The position numbers and the translations under genes were made by a program. From contig JAJYBR010000006.1 of the NCBI GenBank assembly GCA_021778895.1, forward strand, positions 62,001-126,000: a DNA stretch of 64,000 nucleotides, read 5' to 3'. Source of the stretch: Actinomycetes bacterium. GTDB lineage: Bacteria > Actinomycetota > Acidimicrobiia > Acidimicrobiales > RAAP-2. How positions within the stretch are numbered: position 1 is the stretch's first letter; each line of letters opens with the position of its first letter. Positions 1 to 8,994 of the stretch are shown piece after piece. The notes under the pieces were generated by a model. It worked only from the letters and a program-made list of their open reading frames with translations. It did not search any database and was not told the origin of the DNA.

Positions 1-447
1 GTGTTCGGCCAGGTCCCGTGGGCGCACGACGCGGGGAATGTCGCGTGCCACGACGGCGTCGCCCAGGGTGAAGCTCTGGGCGAAGAGCTCGCCGCGACGC
101 CCGTCGACGACGGCGACCACACTGCCCGTCACCCCGCGGGCGGCGGCCTCAGCCGCGTAGACCTCGAGGGAGGTGACCCCGACCAGCTCGGCCCCGGTCG
201 CCTCGGCGAGAGCCACGGCCGTCGCGATCCCGACGCGCAGGCCGGTGAAGAGGCCCGGACCGTGGTCGACGACGATTCGCGTCACGTCGCCCAGCGTCGC
301 CGGCCACGCCGCGAGCAGGCTCTGGATGCCCGGCACCAGCACCTCGACGTGGCGCCGGTCGCTCGCGAGCAGCGACTCGACGCGGCGCTCCCCCGCGGCC
401 AGCCCGGCGGCACAGGCCGTCGTCGCGGTCTCGATGCCGAGGATCAC
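1..447 (-). CDS. tsaB: tRNA threonylcarbamoyladenosine biosynthesis protein TsaB (partial, 3' end off window)
   Basis: The N-terminal 149 residues of TsaB are present. TsaB is the partner of TsaD and TsaE in making N6-threonylcarbamoyl-adenosine at position 37 of ANN-reading tRNAs in the cytoplasm. The protein opens with [10 protein letters not shown], the first strand of the ASKHA-type fold, and carries the family segment HGPGLFTGLRVG at residues 62-73. The GTG start is chosen because it overlaps the tsaE stop as GTGA, the coupling used repeatedly in this operon. It is the last visible gene of the run from rplM; rimI and tsaD commonly follow in actinobacteria but would lie outside the window. 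Confidence 0.93.
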   Translation of the reverse strand, partial: MILGIETATTACAAGLAAGERRVESLLASDRRHVEVLVPGIQSLLAAWPATLGDVTRIVVDHGPGLFTGLRVGIATAVALAEATGAELVGVTSLEVYAAEAAARGVTGSVVAVVDGRRGELFAQSFTLGDAVVARDIPRVVRPRDLAEH

Positions 448-908
448 GCCGCCCACCCCGTCACCGGCGCACGACCCGGCGGGGCCGTCAGGGCGAGTTC
501 GCGGACGTCGTCATCCTCGATCGTGAAGCGCACCTCCCAGTGGTCGGGGCCCCACAGCGCCTCGGCGCGCTCGCCCCACTCGATGAGGGCGACGGCCGAC
601 TCCTCGACCAGCTCGCCGAGAGCCAGGTCGGCCGCCTCGTCGAGGCTCTCGACCCGGTAGAGGTCCGCGTGGTACAGCGTGACGATCCCGCGGTCGTTGG
701 CGCACGCGTGGGGCCGCACCAGGGTGAAGGTCGGGCTGGTGACCCGCTCGCGCACGCCGAGCGCGGCGGCGACCCCGGTCGAAAAGACGGTCTTGCCCGC
801 GCCGAGAGGACCGGTGAGGACGACCACGTCGCCGGGGACCAGCCACGCCGCGAGCGCCCGGCCAGCCGCGACCGTGTCCGCGGGGTTAGCACAGCGGCGT
901 GCGCTCAC
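444..908 (-). CDS. tsaE: tRNA threonylcarbamoyladenosine biosynthesis ATPase TsaE
   Basis: TsaE is the small P-loop ATPase that drives the TsaBD complex in t6A37 tRNA modification. The 154-residue length fits the family. A Walker A motif, GPLGAGKT, sits at residues 33-40 and the family HADLYR segment follows near residue 80. It starts with GTG, whose last bases overlap the stop of the upstream uracil-DNA glycosylase gene (GTGA). Its own stop overlaps the tsaB start the same way, so the three genes are almost certainly translationally coupled. Confidence 0.95.
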   Translation of the reverse strand: MSARRCANPADTVAAGRALAAWLVPGDVVVLTGPLGAGKTVFSTGVAAALGVRERVTSPTFTLVRPHACANDRGIVTLYHADLYRVESLDEAADLALGELVEESAVALIEWGERAEALWGPDHWEVRFTIEDDDVRELALTAPPGRAPVTGWAA

Positions 909-1450
909 GCGTTCTCCAGGAGCGCGCGCACCACTTGGAGGTCGGCCCGCATCACGTCGACGATCTCGGGATTGCGCAGGGCGGCCGCTGGGTGGTATGT
1001 GGCGAGACCCGATCCGCGCCCGAGGTGGCGCGGCCGGCCGTGGATGCGTCCCATGGGCAACGTGGCGCCCAGGACCTCACGCGCGGCCGTCAGGCCGACC
1101 GCCAGGGTGACCGGTGCCGTGCTCTCGTCGCGCTGCTCGTCGAGCCACGGGCGGCACGCCGCCAGCTCTGCGGGGACCGGCGCCCGGTTGCCCGGGGGTC
1201 GGCACTTCAGGGTGTTGGTGACGTAGCACTCCTCGCGGCTCAAGCCGACCTCCTCGACCAGGAGCCGGAAGAGCAGCTGGCCCGAGCGCCCGACGAAGGG
1301 CTGGCCCTGGAGGTCCTCGTCGCGCCCGGGGGCTTCCCCGATCACGAGCAGCCGCGAGCTGAGGGAGCCGGACCCCACGACGACGTGGGTGCGCGAGGTC
1401 GCCAGGGAGCAGCGGGTGCAGGCGCGCACCAGGTCCGGATCGAAGGTCAC
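905..1450 (-). CDS. Uracil-DNA glycosylase, family 4-type, iron-sulfur
   Basis: Predicted base-excision-repair enzyme that removes uracil from DNA. The 181-residue protein has the family 4/5 layout: an N-terminal CTRC pair (C11, C14), the water-activating motif [30 protein letters not shown] with a third Cys near residue 84, a fourth Cys near residue 100, and the C-terminal [10 protein letters not shown] loop. The four Cys should hold a [4Fe-4S] cluster. GEAPG at the active site indicates family 4 (UDGa). The GTG start overlaps the alr stop by 4 nt (GTGA). Its position between alr and tsaE is unusual, because in many actinobacteria those two are adjacent or separated by an NAD(P)H-hydrate dehydratase gene. 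Confidence 0.92.
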   Translation of the reverse strand: MTFDPDLVRACTRCSLATSRTHVVVGSGSLSSRLLVIGEAPGRDEDLQGQPFVGRSGQLLFRLLVEEVGLSREECYVTNTLKCRPPGNRAPVPAELAACRPWLDEQRDESTAPVTLAVGLTAAREVLGATLPMGRIHGRPRHLGRGSGLATYHPAAALRNPEIVDVMRADLQVVRALLENA

Positions 1451-2595
1451 GGCACCACCACGCGCGGCACCCGGGCCCCGATCCCACAGAGGATCTCCCA
1501 CGTGATGGTGCCCGCGCGCGCCGCCCACTCGTCGGCCCCGATGAACTGATCGCCCTGGCGCCCGAGCAGCACCACCTCCTCGCCGAGCGCGACGTCCTCG
1601 TCCCCGACGTCGACCAGGAGCTGGTCCATGGTGACGACGCCGGCCAGCGGGAAGCGCCGGCCCCGCAGGAGGACCTCGGCCCCGGCCTCGAAGAGCCGGC
1701 GCGGGTAGCCGTCGGCGTAGCCGAAGGGGACGGTCACGATCGTCGAGGTGCGGGCCAGGGCCCGGCGGCGCCCATAGCTCGGCCGTTCGCCGGCGGCGAC
1801 CCGGTGCGCCGCGACGACGCGGGCGCGCAGGGTCAAGACGGGCTCGAGGTGGGCCCCCGCCGCCTCCAGGGGCGCGGCGAGCCACGGCTCGGGCAGGTAG
1901 CCGTAGAGGGACAGACCGATGCGGGCCATGTCGAGGCGCGCGCTCGGGTAGCCGATGGCGCCGGCCGAGTTGGCCGCGTGGACGATGCGGAAGCGCACGC
2001 CGCGCGCGGCCAGGTGCTCGACGACCGCCGCCAGTGCGCGCACCTGGCCCCGGGTGAAGTCGCGATCCTCGTCGCTCGTGCCGTCGGCGACCGGGAAGTG
2101 GGTGTAGATGCCCTCGAGGTCGACGGCCGCACTGGCGCGCAGCACGTCGACCACCTCGTCGACCTCGCGGGGCTCGACGCCTTGGCGGTGCATGCCGGTG
2201 TTGAGCTTCACGTGCACCCGGTGGCGGCCCCCGAGGCGCTCGGCCGCGGCCACGACGGCGCGCGCGCCCGCGCGCGACCCGACCGTCACCGTGAGGGAGG
2301 CCGCCAAGGCGTCGGGCAGGGACTCGGCCGGGACCTCGGCCAGCAGCAAGATGGGCCGGTCGATGCCGGCCTCGCGCAGCTCGATGCCCTCGTCGACGAT
2401 GGCGACCGCCAGCGCGTCGGCCCCCGCCGCGACGGCGGCCCGGGCGGCCAGGGGCGCCCCGTGGCCGTAGCCGTTGGCCTTGACGACCGCGCACAGGGAG
2501 GTCGCTTGGATCACGCGGCGCAGCGACGCGGCGTTGGCCGCGAGCGCCCCCTGGGAGATCTCGGCCCACGCGGGACGGCGCACACCCTCAACCAC
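1447..2595 (-). CDS. alr: Alanine racemase
   Basis: Pyridoxal-phosphate enzyme converting L-Ala to D-Ala for peptidoglycan. The motif VVKANGYGHG places the PLP lysine at about residue 39. The second catalytic residue, a Tyr, lies in PSYGRRRA near residue 255, and IGLSLYGYLP matches the family. A longer frame reaches 2637, but the GTG at 2595 is preferred. It overlaps the acpS stop by only 8 nt and gives 382 residues, close to the usual family length. It follows acpS and precedes the glycosylase gene, with GTGA coupling to the latter. Confidence 0.94.
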   Translation of the reverse strand: MVEGVRRPAWAEISQGALAANAASLRRVIQATSLCAVVKANGYGHGAPLAARAAVAAGADALAVAIVDEGIELREAGIDRPILLLAEVPAESLPDALAASLTVTVGSRAGARAVVAAAERLGGRHRVHVKLNTGMHRQGVEPREVDEVVDVLRASAAVDLEGIYTHFPVADGTSDEDRDFTRGQVRALAAVVEHLAARGVRFRIVHAANSAGAIGYPSARLDMARIGLSLYGYLPEPWLAAPLEAAGAHLEPVLTLRARVVAAHRVAAGERPSYGRRRALARTSTIVTVPFGYADGYPRRLFEAGAEVLLRGRRFPLAGVVTMDQLLVDVGDEDVALGEEVVLLGRQGDQFIGADEWAARAGTITWEILCGIGARVPRVVVP

Positions 2596-2962
2596 GCGCG
2601 TCCTCCGCGACGACCAGGGCGATGGCGCTGAGGTCACTGTGGGTGAGGGACAGGTGGAAGGCGCGCGCGCCGCGGCGGTCCGCCAGCGCGATCGCCCCGG
2701 CGTGCAGCTCGACGTGGGGCTCGCCGCTGGGTGCCTTGACCACCTCGATCGTCGTCCAGGGCACCGAGCCCACGCCCACGCCGAGGCTCTTCATCACGGC
2801 CTCCTTGGCCGCGAAGCGCGCGGCCAGGCGCTGGGCGCTCCCACGGCCGTCACGCTGCTCACCGGCAGTGAAGAGCCGCTCGACGATGCGCGGTCGGCGC
2901 GCCAGCACGCGGGCGAAGCGCTCCACGTCCACGACGTCGACCCCCACGCCCACGACGGCCAC
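2588..2962 (-). CDS. acpS: Holo-[acyl-carrier-protein] synthase
   Basis: AcpS transfers 4'-phosphopantetheine from CoA to the serine of apo-ACP. The 124-residue length is typical. The Mg-binding N-terminal motif VGVGVDVVDVERF (Asp9) and the second signature RFAAKEAVMKSLG (Glu near 51) are both present, followed by HLSLTHSDLSAIA near the C terminus. The GTG start shares one base with the glmS TAG stop. Gene order glmS-acpS-alr is common in actinobacteria and ties fatty-acid and cell-wall precursor synthesis together. Confidence 0.95.
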   Translation of the reverse strand: MAVVGVGVDVVDVERFARVLARRPRIVERLFTAGEQRDGRGSAQRLAARFAAKEAVMKSLGVGVGSVPWTTIEVVKAPSGEPHVELHAGAIALADRRGARAFHLSLTHSDLSAIALVVAEDARG

Positions 2963-4803
2963 TACTCGACCGTCACCGTCTTGGCCAGGTTGCGGGGCCG
3001 GTCGACGTTGCGCCCGAGGAGCCGGGCCGTCGCGTAGGCCAGCAGCTGGAGGGGGATGACGTCGACGATCGGCGTGAACATCGGCTCGGTCACCGGCACC
3101 CGCAACAGGTAGTCGGCCACCGCGCCGGTGACCTCGTCGTCGTCGCTGGCGATCGCCACGACCGTCGCGCCGCGCGCCTTGACCTCGGCCAGGTTGGACA
3201 GCAGCTTCTCGCGCAGCGTCGGGTCCGTCGCGATGGCCACCACCACGACGCCCGGCTCGATGAGGGCCAGCGGGCCGTGCTTGAGTTCGCCGGCCGGGTA
3301 GCCCTCGGCGTGGCGGTAGGTGATCTCCTTGAACTTGAGGGCGCCCTCGAGGGCCGTCGGGAACCCGACGTGGCGCCCGAGGAAGAAGAAGTCCCGCGCG
3401 CCGGCCAGCGCTGTGGCCACCTCCTCGACCTGGTCGCGCCGATCGAGGGCGCGTTGGACCAGATCCGGCAGCGCCCCGAGGCCCCGCACCAGGGCGTCGA
3501 TCTCGTCGGGCTCGAGCGTGCCGCGCAGCTGGGCCAGGCGCAGGGCCAGCAGCTCCAGGGCCGCGACCTGGGCGACGAAGGCCTTGGTCGAGGCGACCGA
3601 GACCTCGAGGCCCGCCCGGGTGTAGACGACGGCGTCGGCCTCGCGGGCGAGGGACGAGTCCACCACGTTGGTCACCGCCACCACGCGCGCCCCGCGCGCG
3701 TGGGCCTCGCGCACCGCCTGGATGGTGTCGATCGTCTCGCCGCTCTGGGAGACCCCGATGACCAGGGTGCCGATCTCGACGATGGGGTCCCGGTACCGGT
3801 ACTCGCTGGCGATGTCGACCTCGACGCTGAGTCGGGCCCAGCGCTCGATGGCGTACTTGGCGACCTGCGCCGCGTGGTGCGAGGTCCCCGCCGCGACCAG
3901 CACGACCCGGCGCACCTCGCGCAGCTCGTCGTCGCTCACGCGCATCTCGTCGAAGGCGATGGTGCCGTCGCGGCGCCGGCGGTCGAGCAGCGTGGTGCGC
4001 ACGGCGTCGGGCTCCTCGAGGATCTCCTTGATCATGAAGTCGTCGTGGCCGCCCTTCTCGGCGGTCTCCAGGTCCCAGTCGATGGACAGCTGGCGCAGGC
4101 GCACCGGCGCGCCCTCCAGGTCGACGGCCCGGAAGCCCTCGGGGGCTAGGCGCACGATCTCGTCGTCGTTGACGGCGTAGAACACCCGAGCCCGGTCCAA
4201 GATGGCCGGGACGTCGCTCGCCAGGTAGGTGGTGCCCGGTGCCACCCCGACGACCAGCGGCGAGACCCGCCGGGCCGCGACGATCACGTCGGGCTCGGTG
4301 GCGTCCATGACGGCCACGGCGAAGGCGCCGCGCACCGCGTTGATCGCCGCGCGCAGGGCCTCGAGCAGCTCGAGACCGGCGTTGCGACCCTCCTCGACCA
4401 GGTGGGCCAGCACCTCGGAGTCGGTGACCGAGGTGAACACGTGGCCCCGTGCGCGCAGGTCGTCGGCCAGGTCGCGGTGGTTCTCGATGATGCCGTTGTG
4501 GATGATGGCCACGTTGCCCGAGCAGTCGACGTGCGGGTGGGCGTTGACCGCCTCGGGGGCGCCGTGGGTGGCCCAGCGCGTGTGGCCGATGCCCGAGCGG
4601 GCGTCGGTGGGAGCGTCGGCGCACGCGGCCTTCAGGGCGCTCACCGACTCGGTCCCCTCGGCCGTGCGCACGCGCCACGTCTCTCCGGGGCGCACCAGGG
4701 CGACGCCCGCCGAGTCGTAGCCGCGGTACTCCAGGCGCGTCAGCCCCGCCAGCAGCGTGGTCAGGGGGTCGGCGTCGCCGACCACGCCGATGATGCCGCA
4801 CAT
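2962..4803 (-). CDS. glmS: Glutamine--fructose-6-phosphate aminotransferase (isomerizing)
   Basis: GlmS makes glucosamine-6-phosphate from fructose-6-phosphate and glutamine, the first step toward UDP-GlcNAc. The start at MCGIIGVVGD leaves the catalytic cysteine as residue 2 (N-terminal after Met removal), which fixes the start. The glutaminase domain (about 1-230) includes GIGHTRWATHG and CSGNVAIIHNGIIEN. Two SIS sugar-isomerase domains follow, with SQSGETIDT and SVASTKAF. The C terminus RPRNLAKTVTVE is canonical. At 613 residues it is full length. No leader is available for a glmS ribozyme: the start lies 10 nt from the glmM stop, with a TAGGCT box in the gap. Confidence 0.97.
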   Translation of the reverse strand: MCGIIGVVGDADPLTTLLAGLTRLEYRGYDSAGVALVRPGETWRVRTAEGTESVSALKAACADAPTDARSGIGHTRWATHGAPEAVNAHPHVDCSGNVAIIHNGIIENHRDLADDLRARGHVFTSVTDSEVLAHLVEEGRNAGLELLEALRAAINAVRGAFAVAVMDATEPDVIVAARRVSPLVVGVAPGTTYLASDVPAILDRARVFYAVNDDEIVRLAPEGFRAVDLEGAPVRLRQLSIDWDLETAEKGGHDDFMIKEILEEPDAVRTTLLDRRRRDGTIAFDEMRVSDDELREVRRVVLVAAGTSHHAAQVAKYAIERWARLSVEVDIASEYRYRDPIVEIGTLVIGVSQSGETIDTIQAVREAHARGARVVAVTNVVDSSLAREADAVVYTRAGLEVSVASTKAFVAQVAALELLALRLAQLRGTLEPDEIDALVRGLGALPDLVQRALDRRDQVEEVATALAGARDFFFLGRHVGFPTALEGALKFKEITYRHAEGYPAGELKHGPLALIEPGVVVVAIATDPTLREKLLSNLAEVKARGATVVAIASDDDEVTGAVADYLLRVPVTEPMFTPIVDVIPLQLLAYATARLLGRNVDRPRNLAKTVTVE

Positions 4804-4810
4804 GGCAGCG

Positions 4811-4816
4811 AGCCTA
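4811..4816 (-). promoter_or_regulatory. Putative leaderless -10 box of glmS
   Basis: TAGGCT on the minus strand lies 7 nt upstream of the glmS ATG with no Shine-Dalgarno sequence between. Its first three bases are the TAG stop codon of glmM. The same arrangement recurs elsewhere in this window, which supports a real promoter giving a leaderless glmS mRNA. No convincing -35 was identified. Confidence 0.45.
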
Positions 4817-6133
4817 CTCGGCACCCTTCGACGCACCCCCGGCCACGATGCCGAAGGCGGCCACCACATCGGCCGTGAACTCCTCGACGACCTCGGAACG
4901 CAGAGCCTCGATCATGACGCGCACCACCGGCTCGGTCCCCGAGGGCCGCACCACCAGGCGCCAGTCGTCGGGGGCCAGGTGGAAGCGCTCCTCGATGCTG
5001 GTGCGCAGGTGCTCGACGCGCACGGGGTCGAAGGCGTCGCGCGCCACGTTGACCAGCGCCTGGGGCACCCGGTGCCAGCCGTGCGCGGCCAGCTCGTCGA
5101 GCGGCCCGCGCCGGGCCACCAGCTCGAGCAGGCGCAGGCCGGTCAGCAGGCCGTCCCCCGTGGGCGCGAGGTCGGCGAAGATCAGGTGGCCCGACTGCTC
5201 GCCGCCCAGGCGCCAGTGGCGGCGCTCCAGCTCGGCTTGCACGTGGCGGTCGCCGACGTCGGTCGTGGCGACCTCGATGCCCACCGCCGACAGGGCGTGG
5301 TGCAGGCCAAGGTTGGCCATCGTGGTCACCACCACGCCGCCGCCGAGCTCACCGCGCGCGGCCAGGTCCTCGGCGAAGAGCACCAGGAGGTCGTCGCCGT
5401 CGCGCACCGTGCCGGTGCGGTCGATCGCGATCAGCCGATCCCCGTCCCCGTCGAGGGCCAGGCCCAGGTCGGCGCCGAGGTGCCGCACCGTGGCCACCAG
5501 GTCGGCCACGTCGGTCGAGCCGCAGTGGGCGTTGATGTTGCGCCCGTCGGGCTGGTTGTGGATGGTGGTGACCCGGGCGCCCACCGAGGCCAGCAGCGCG
5601 GGCGCGACGACGCTGGCGGCGCCGTTGGCGCAGTCGACCACCACGTGGAGGCCGCTCGCGTGCACCGGCACCAGAGCCCGCAGGACGTTGAGGTAGACCT
5701 CCTGGGCGCCGAGGTCGGGCCGGTGGGCGACGGCGATCGCCTCGGTGGGCCCGGCCGCCTCGCCGAGGGCGGCCGCCAGGACCGCCTCCGTCTTGAGGTC
5801 CAGCTTCGAGCCGCCCGGGCCGAAGACCTTCAGCCCGTTGTCGCGGTAGGGGTTGTGGGAGGCCGAGACGACGACCCCGACGGCCGAGCGCTCCCGGGCG
5901 ACGGTCGCGACGCCCGGCGTGGGCAGCACGCCCAGGTCATCCGCTCGCGCCCCGCCCGCCCGCAGGCCCGCCACGACCGCCGCGGCCAGGGGCCAGGAGC
6001 TCTCGCGGGTGTCGTAGCCCACGACGACCGGCGCCGCGAAGACGGCGGCCACCGCCCGGCCCAGTCGGAAGGCGAGGTCCTCGGAGACCTCTTCGTAGGC
6101 GCGACCGCGGATGCCGTCCGTGCCAAAGCGCAC
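4814..6133 (-). CDS. glmM: Phosphoglucosamine mutase
   Basis: GlmM interconverts glucosamine-6-phosphate and glucosamine-1-phosphate, the step after GlmS. The active-site phosphoserine motif SASHNP places Ser92. The Mg-binding DGDGDRLIAID loop, the sugar-binding EQSGH segment and the C-terminal phosphate-binding VRPSGTEP are all visible, giving the four-domain phosphohexomutase layout in 439 residues. The GTG start begins MRFGTDGIRG, the canonical N terminus. It lies 8 nt after rpsI, so it is read from the rplM-rpsI transcript. Confidence 0.96.
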   Translation of the reverse strand: MRFGTDGIRGRAYEEVSEDLAFRLGRAVAAVFAAPVVVGYDTRESSWPLAAAVVAGLRAGGARADDLGVLPTPGVATVARERSAVGVVVSASHNPYRDNGLKVFGPGGSKLDLKTEAVLAAALGEAAGPTEAIAVAHRPDLGAQEVYLNVLRALVPVHASGLHVVVDCANGAASVVAPALLASVGARVTTIHNQPDGRNINAHCGSTDVADLVATVRHLGADLGLALDGDGDRLIAIDRTGTVRDGDDLLVLFAEDLAARGELGGGVVVTTMANLGLHHALSAVGIEVATTDVGDRHVQAELERRHWRLGGEQSGHLIFADLAPTGDGLLTGLRLLELVARRGPLDELAAHGWHRVPQALVNVARDAFDPVRVEHLRTSIEERFHLAPDDWRLVVRPSGTEPVVRVMIEALRSEVVEEFTADVVAAFGIVAGGASKGAE

Positions 6134-6141
6134 GGCCCTGC

Positions 6142-6531
6142 CTACCGCTTCGAGTACTGCGGAGCCTTGCGGGCCTTCTTGAGGCCGTACTTCTTGGTCT
6201 CCTTCTTGCGCGCGTCGCGCGTGAGCAGGCCACCCTTCTTCAGGGCGACCCGGCTCGTCTCGTCGACCTCGACCAGGCTGCGGGCGATCCCCAGACGCAG
6301 GGCCCCGGCCTGACCGGCCACGCCGCCGCCCTCGATGGTGGCGTCGACGTCGAAGGCCTCGACCTGGTCGATCAGGCGCAGCGGCTCCTGGACCATCTGG
6401 CGGTGCGTGGCCGAGGTGAAGTAGTCCTCGAAGGTGCGCCCGTTGACGGTGATGGTGCCGGTGCCCGGGCGCAGCCGCACGCGGGCCACGGCCTCCTTGC
6501 GCCGACCGGTGGACTGGATGGGAGTGGTCAC
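6142..6531 (-). CDS. rpsI: 30S ribosomal protein S9
   Basis: Small-subunit protein of the 30S head whose basic C-terminal tail reaches the P-site tRNA. The 129-residue product has the family core [18 protein letters not shown] and ends [12 protein letters not shown], the conserved tail with the terminal SKR. The start codon is GTG. It is 10 nt downstream of rplM, the standard L13-S9 pair, and begins the run into glmM. Confidence 0.97.
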   Translation of the reverse strand: MTTPIQSTGRRKEAVARVRLRPGTGTITVNGRTFEDYFTSATHRQMVQEPLRLIDQVEAFDVDATIEGGGVAGQAGALRLGIARSLVEVDETSRVALKKGGLLTRDARKKETKKYGLKKARKAPQYSKR

Positions 6532-6541
6532 GAGCGTCTCC

Positions 6542-6988
6542 TTAGCCGCGCCGGATCGCCGAGGTGTCGAAGGCCACAGGCTGCTGGGCCGCGTGGGGAT
6601 GCTCGGGTCCGGCGTATACGAACAGCTTGCGCATCTGGGCCCGGCCCAGACGCGTCTTGGGCACCATGCCGCGCACGGCGCTGGTCACCAGGGCGACCGG
6701 GTCCTCGGCCAGCAGCGTCGCCCACGACGTCTGGCGCAGGCCGCCCGGGTAGCCCGAGTGCCGGTAGGCGAACTTCTGGGCCGCCTTGTTGGCCGTCAGC
6801 ACGACCTTGCCGGCGTTGACCACGATCACGTAGTCCCCGGTGTCCATGTGCCGGGCGAACGTCGGGCGGTGCTTGCCGCGCAGCAGCGAGGCCACGACCG
6901 TCGACATGCGCCCCAAGACCAGGTCCTCGGCGTCGATGACGTGCCAGGCGCGAGTGATCTCAGAGGCTTTCGGACTGTACGTACGCAC
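6542..6988 (-). CDS. rplM: 50S ribosomal protein L13
   Basis: Early-assembly 23S rRNA-binding protein. The 148 residues show [38 protein letters not shown] and the [12 protein letters not shown] signature. The start is GTG, with AAGGAAG upstream at good spacing. As the first gene of the rplM-rpsI-glmM run it is preceded by an 80-nt gap holding a credible promoter. The M13 peptidase gene lies upstream in the same orientation. Confidence 0.97.
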   Translation of the reverse strand: MRTYSPKASEITRAWHVIDAEDLVLGRMSTVVASLLRGKHRPTFARHMDTGDYVIVVNAGKVVLTANKAAQKFAYRHSGYPGGLRQTSWATLLAEDPVALVTSAVRGMVPKTRLGRAQMRKLFVYAGPEHPHAAQQPVAFDTSAIRRG

Positions 6989-7028
6989 GTTGACTTCCTT
7001 TGGGGCAGCCGCGTCGGGCGTGCCAGGG

Positions 7029-7063
7029 GTTCTAGCCTACCGGCTGGATCGGGCAAGGGGCAA
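7029..7063 (-). promoter_or_regulatory. Putative promoter of rplM-rpsI-glmM operon
   Basis: On the minus strand TTGCCC (7058-7063) is followed after 18 nt by TAGGCT (7034-7039). A second overlapping option is TTGCCC (7051-7056), 16 nt, TAGAAC (7029-7034). Either would start transcription roughly 40 nt before the rplM GTG, leaving room for the visible AAGGAAG ribosome-binding site. The call is by pattern only. Confidence 0.45.
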
Positions 7064-7068
7064 GTTGG

Positions 7069-8994
7069 CTACCAGATGGTGACGCGCTCTTCGGGCGCCA
7101 GGTACATGGCGTCGCCCGGGGCGGCCCCGAAGGCGTCGTAGAAGACCTCCAGGTTGCGGGCCACCTGGTTGCAGCGGAACTCGGGCGGGCTGTGGGGGTC
7201 GATGGCGAGCAGCCGCTCGGTCTCCTCGGGCCGCGACAGGGAGCGCCAGGCGCGCGCCCAGGCGAGGAGGAACCGCTCGGCCCCCGTGCGCCCTTCGATC
7301 ACCGGGTCCTCGCCGCCGGCGAGGGACACCTGGTAGGCCTGCCAGGCGATGCCCAGGCCCCCGAGGTCCCCGATGTTCTCCCCGATGGTCAGGGCCCCGT
7401 TGACGTGGTTGACCGACCCCTCGGGCACCAACGCGTCGTACTGGCCGATCAGGGCGGTCGTGCGCTCCTCGAAGGCCTCGCGGTCGGCCGTCTCCCACCA
7501 GTCGGCCAGGCGTCCCGCGCCGTCGTAGCGCGAGCCCTGGTCGTCGAAGCCGTGGCCGATCTCGTGGCCGATCACGGCGCCGATGGCCCCGTAGTTGGCG
7601 GCATCGTCGCCGTGCTGGTCGAAGAAGGGCGGCTGGAGGATGGCCGCCGGGAAGACGATCTCGTTCATGCCGGGGTTGTAGTAGGCGTTGACCGTCTGGG
7701 GCAGCATGAACCACTCGTCGCGGTCGACGGGCTGGCCGATCTTGCCCAACTGGCGGGCCACCTCGAAGGCCGTGGCGCGCCGGACGTTCCCGATCAGGTC
7801 GCCGGCGTCGATCTCGACGCTGGTGTAGTCGCGCCAGCGCACCGGGTAGCCGATCTTCGGGTTGAACGTGGCCAGCTTGGCCAGGGCCCGCTGGCGCGTG
7901 GCCGGGCTCATCCAGGCCAACTCGGCGATCGAGCGCCGGTAGGCCTCGAGCAGGTTGGCGACCAGCTCGTCCATGCGGGCCTTGGCCGCGGGGGCGAAGT
8001 GGCGCTCCACGTACACGCGGCCGAGCGCCTCGCCGAGGGTCCCCTCGACGAGGGCCACGCCGCGCTTCCAGCGCGCCCGCTGCTCGGGCTGACCGGTCAG
8101 GGTGCGTCCGTAGAAGTCGAAGTGGGCCTCGACGAAGTCGGCGGACAGGTAGGGCGAGGCGGCCCGCACGACCCGCCAGGCCAGCCAGTCGCGCCAGGCC
8201 TCCAGGCGCTCCTCCACGAGCTGGGCGGCCAAGGTGTCGGCGAAGCTCGGCTGGCGCACCACGACCTCGTCGAAGGCGACGGTCGGGGCGCCGAGGGCCT
8301 CGCGCCACGTGGCCAGGTGCGGCCCGACGACGCCCACCAGGTCGTCGAAGGACATCAGGTTGTAGGTCTTGACCGCGTCGCGCGAGGCCACCTGGTCCCA
8401 GTGGCCCGCAGCCAGCGCCGTCTCGAGCTCCAGGACCCGCGCCGCGCGCGCGTCGACGTCGTCGAGTCCCGCCAGCGCCAGGGAGCGGGCGACGTGGACG
8501 ACGAAGGCCTCGCGCACGCTGGCGAAGTGCTCCTCGCGGTAGTAGCTCTCGTCGGGCAACGAGATGCCGCCTTGCTCGAGCAGCACGCGATAGCGCTCGG
8601 GGTCACCGGGGTCCTGGTCTACGAAGGTGCCGTAGAAGCCGCCGACCTCGTTGCGCTCGAGGCGCCCGAGCAGCGCCACCAGCTCGTCCAAGGACGAGAC
8701 CGCCGCGACCTCGGCCAAGGTGGCCTCGATCGGGCCGGCACCCAGGGCCTCAGCACGCTCCTCGTCGAGGAAGCTCGCGTAGAGGTCGCCGATCTTTCGG
8801 GCCTCGGTGCCGGGCGCGGCCTCCTGGCACTCCTCGAGGATCGCGCGCGCGGCGATCTCGGCGGCGTCGGCCAACTCGTGGAAGGACCCGTAGCGCGAGC
8901 GGTCGGCCGGGATCGAGGTCTCGGCCAGCCACGCCGCGTTCGCGTGGCGGAACAGGTCGTCTTGGGGGCGTGCGGTAGCAGTCGGTTCGGTCAT
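7069..8994 (-). CDS. M13 family zinc metallopeptidase (neprilysin/PepO-like)
   Basis: Predicted zinc endopeptidase for peptides, 641 residues. The zinc site HEIGH is at residues 477-481, continuing as HGFDDQGSRYD, and the third ligand is in ENIGDLGG (Glu539). The substrate-backbone motif NAYYNPGMNEIVFPA and the terminal region with RCNQV match the family. No signal peptide or membrane anchor is visible at the chosen start, so it is likely cytosolic, as for some bacterial PepO proteins. The ATG at 8994 begins MTEPTATARPQDDLFRHAN and has a TAGGCT box 7 nt upstream, suggesting a leaderless mRNA. Confidence 0.93.
   Translation of the reverse strand: MTEPTATARPQDDLFRHANAAWLAETSIPADRSRYGSFHELADAAEIAARAILEECQEAAPGTEARKIGDLYASFLDEERAEALGAGPIEATLAEVAAVSSLDELVALLGRLERNEVGGFYGTFVDQDPGDPERYRVLLEQGGISLPDESYYREEHFASVREAFVVHVARSLALAGLDDVDARAARVLELETALAAGHWDQVASRDAVKTYNLMSFDDLVGVVGPHLATWREALGAPTVAFDEVVVRQPSFADTLAAQLVEERLEAWRDWLAWRVVRAASPYLSADFVEAHFDFYGRTLTGQPEQRARWKRGVALVEGTLGEALGRVYVERHFAPAAKARMDELVANLLEAYRRSIAELAWMSPATRQRALAKLATFNPKIGYPVRWRDYTSVEIDAGDLIGNVRRATAFEVARQLGKIGQPVDRDEWFMLPQTVNAYYNPGMNEIVFPAAILQPPFFDQHGDDAANYGAIGAVIGHEIGHGFDDQGSRYDGAGRLADWWETADREAFEERTTALIGQYDALVPEGSVNHVNGALTIGENIGDLGGLGIAWQAYQVSLAGGEDPVIEGRTGAERFLLAWARAWRSLSRPEETERLLAIDPHSPPEFRCNQVARNLEVFYDAFGAAPGDAMYLAPEERVTIW

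Noticed and set aside
4804..4813. glmS ribozyme/riboswitch
   Set aside because: Only 10 nt separate glmM and glmS, far too short for the ribozyme, and the ribozyme is not expected in this phylum.
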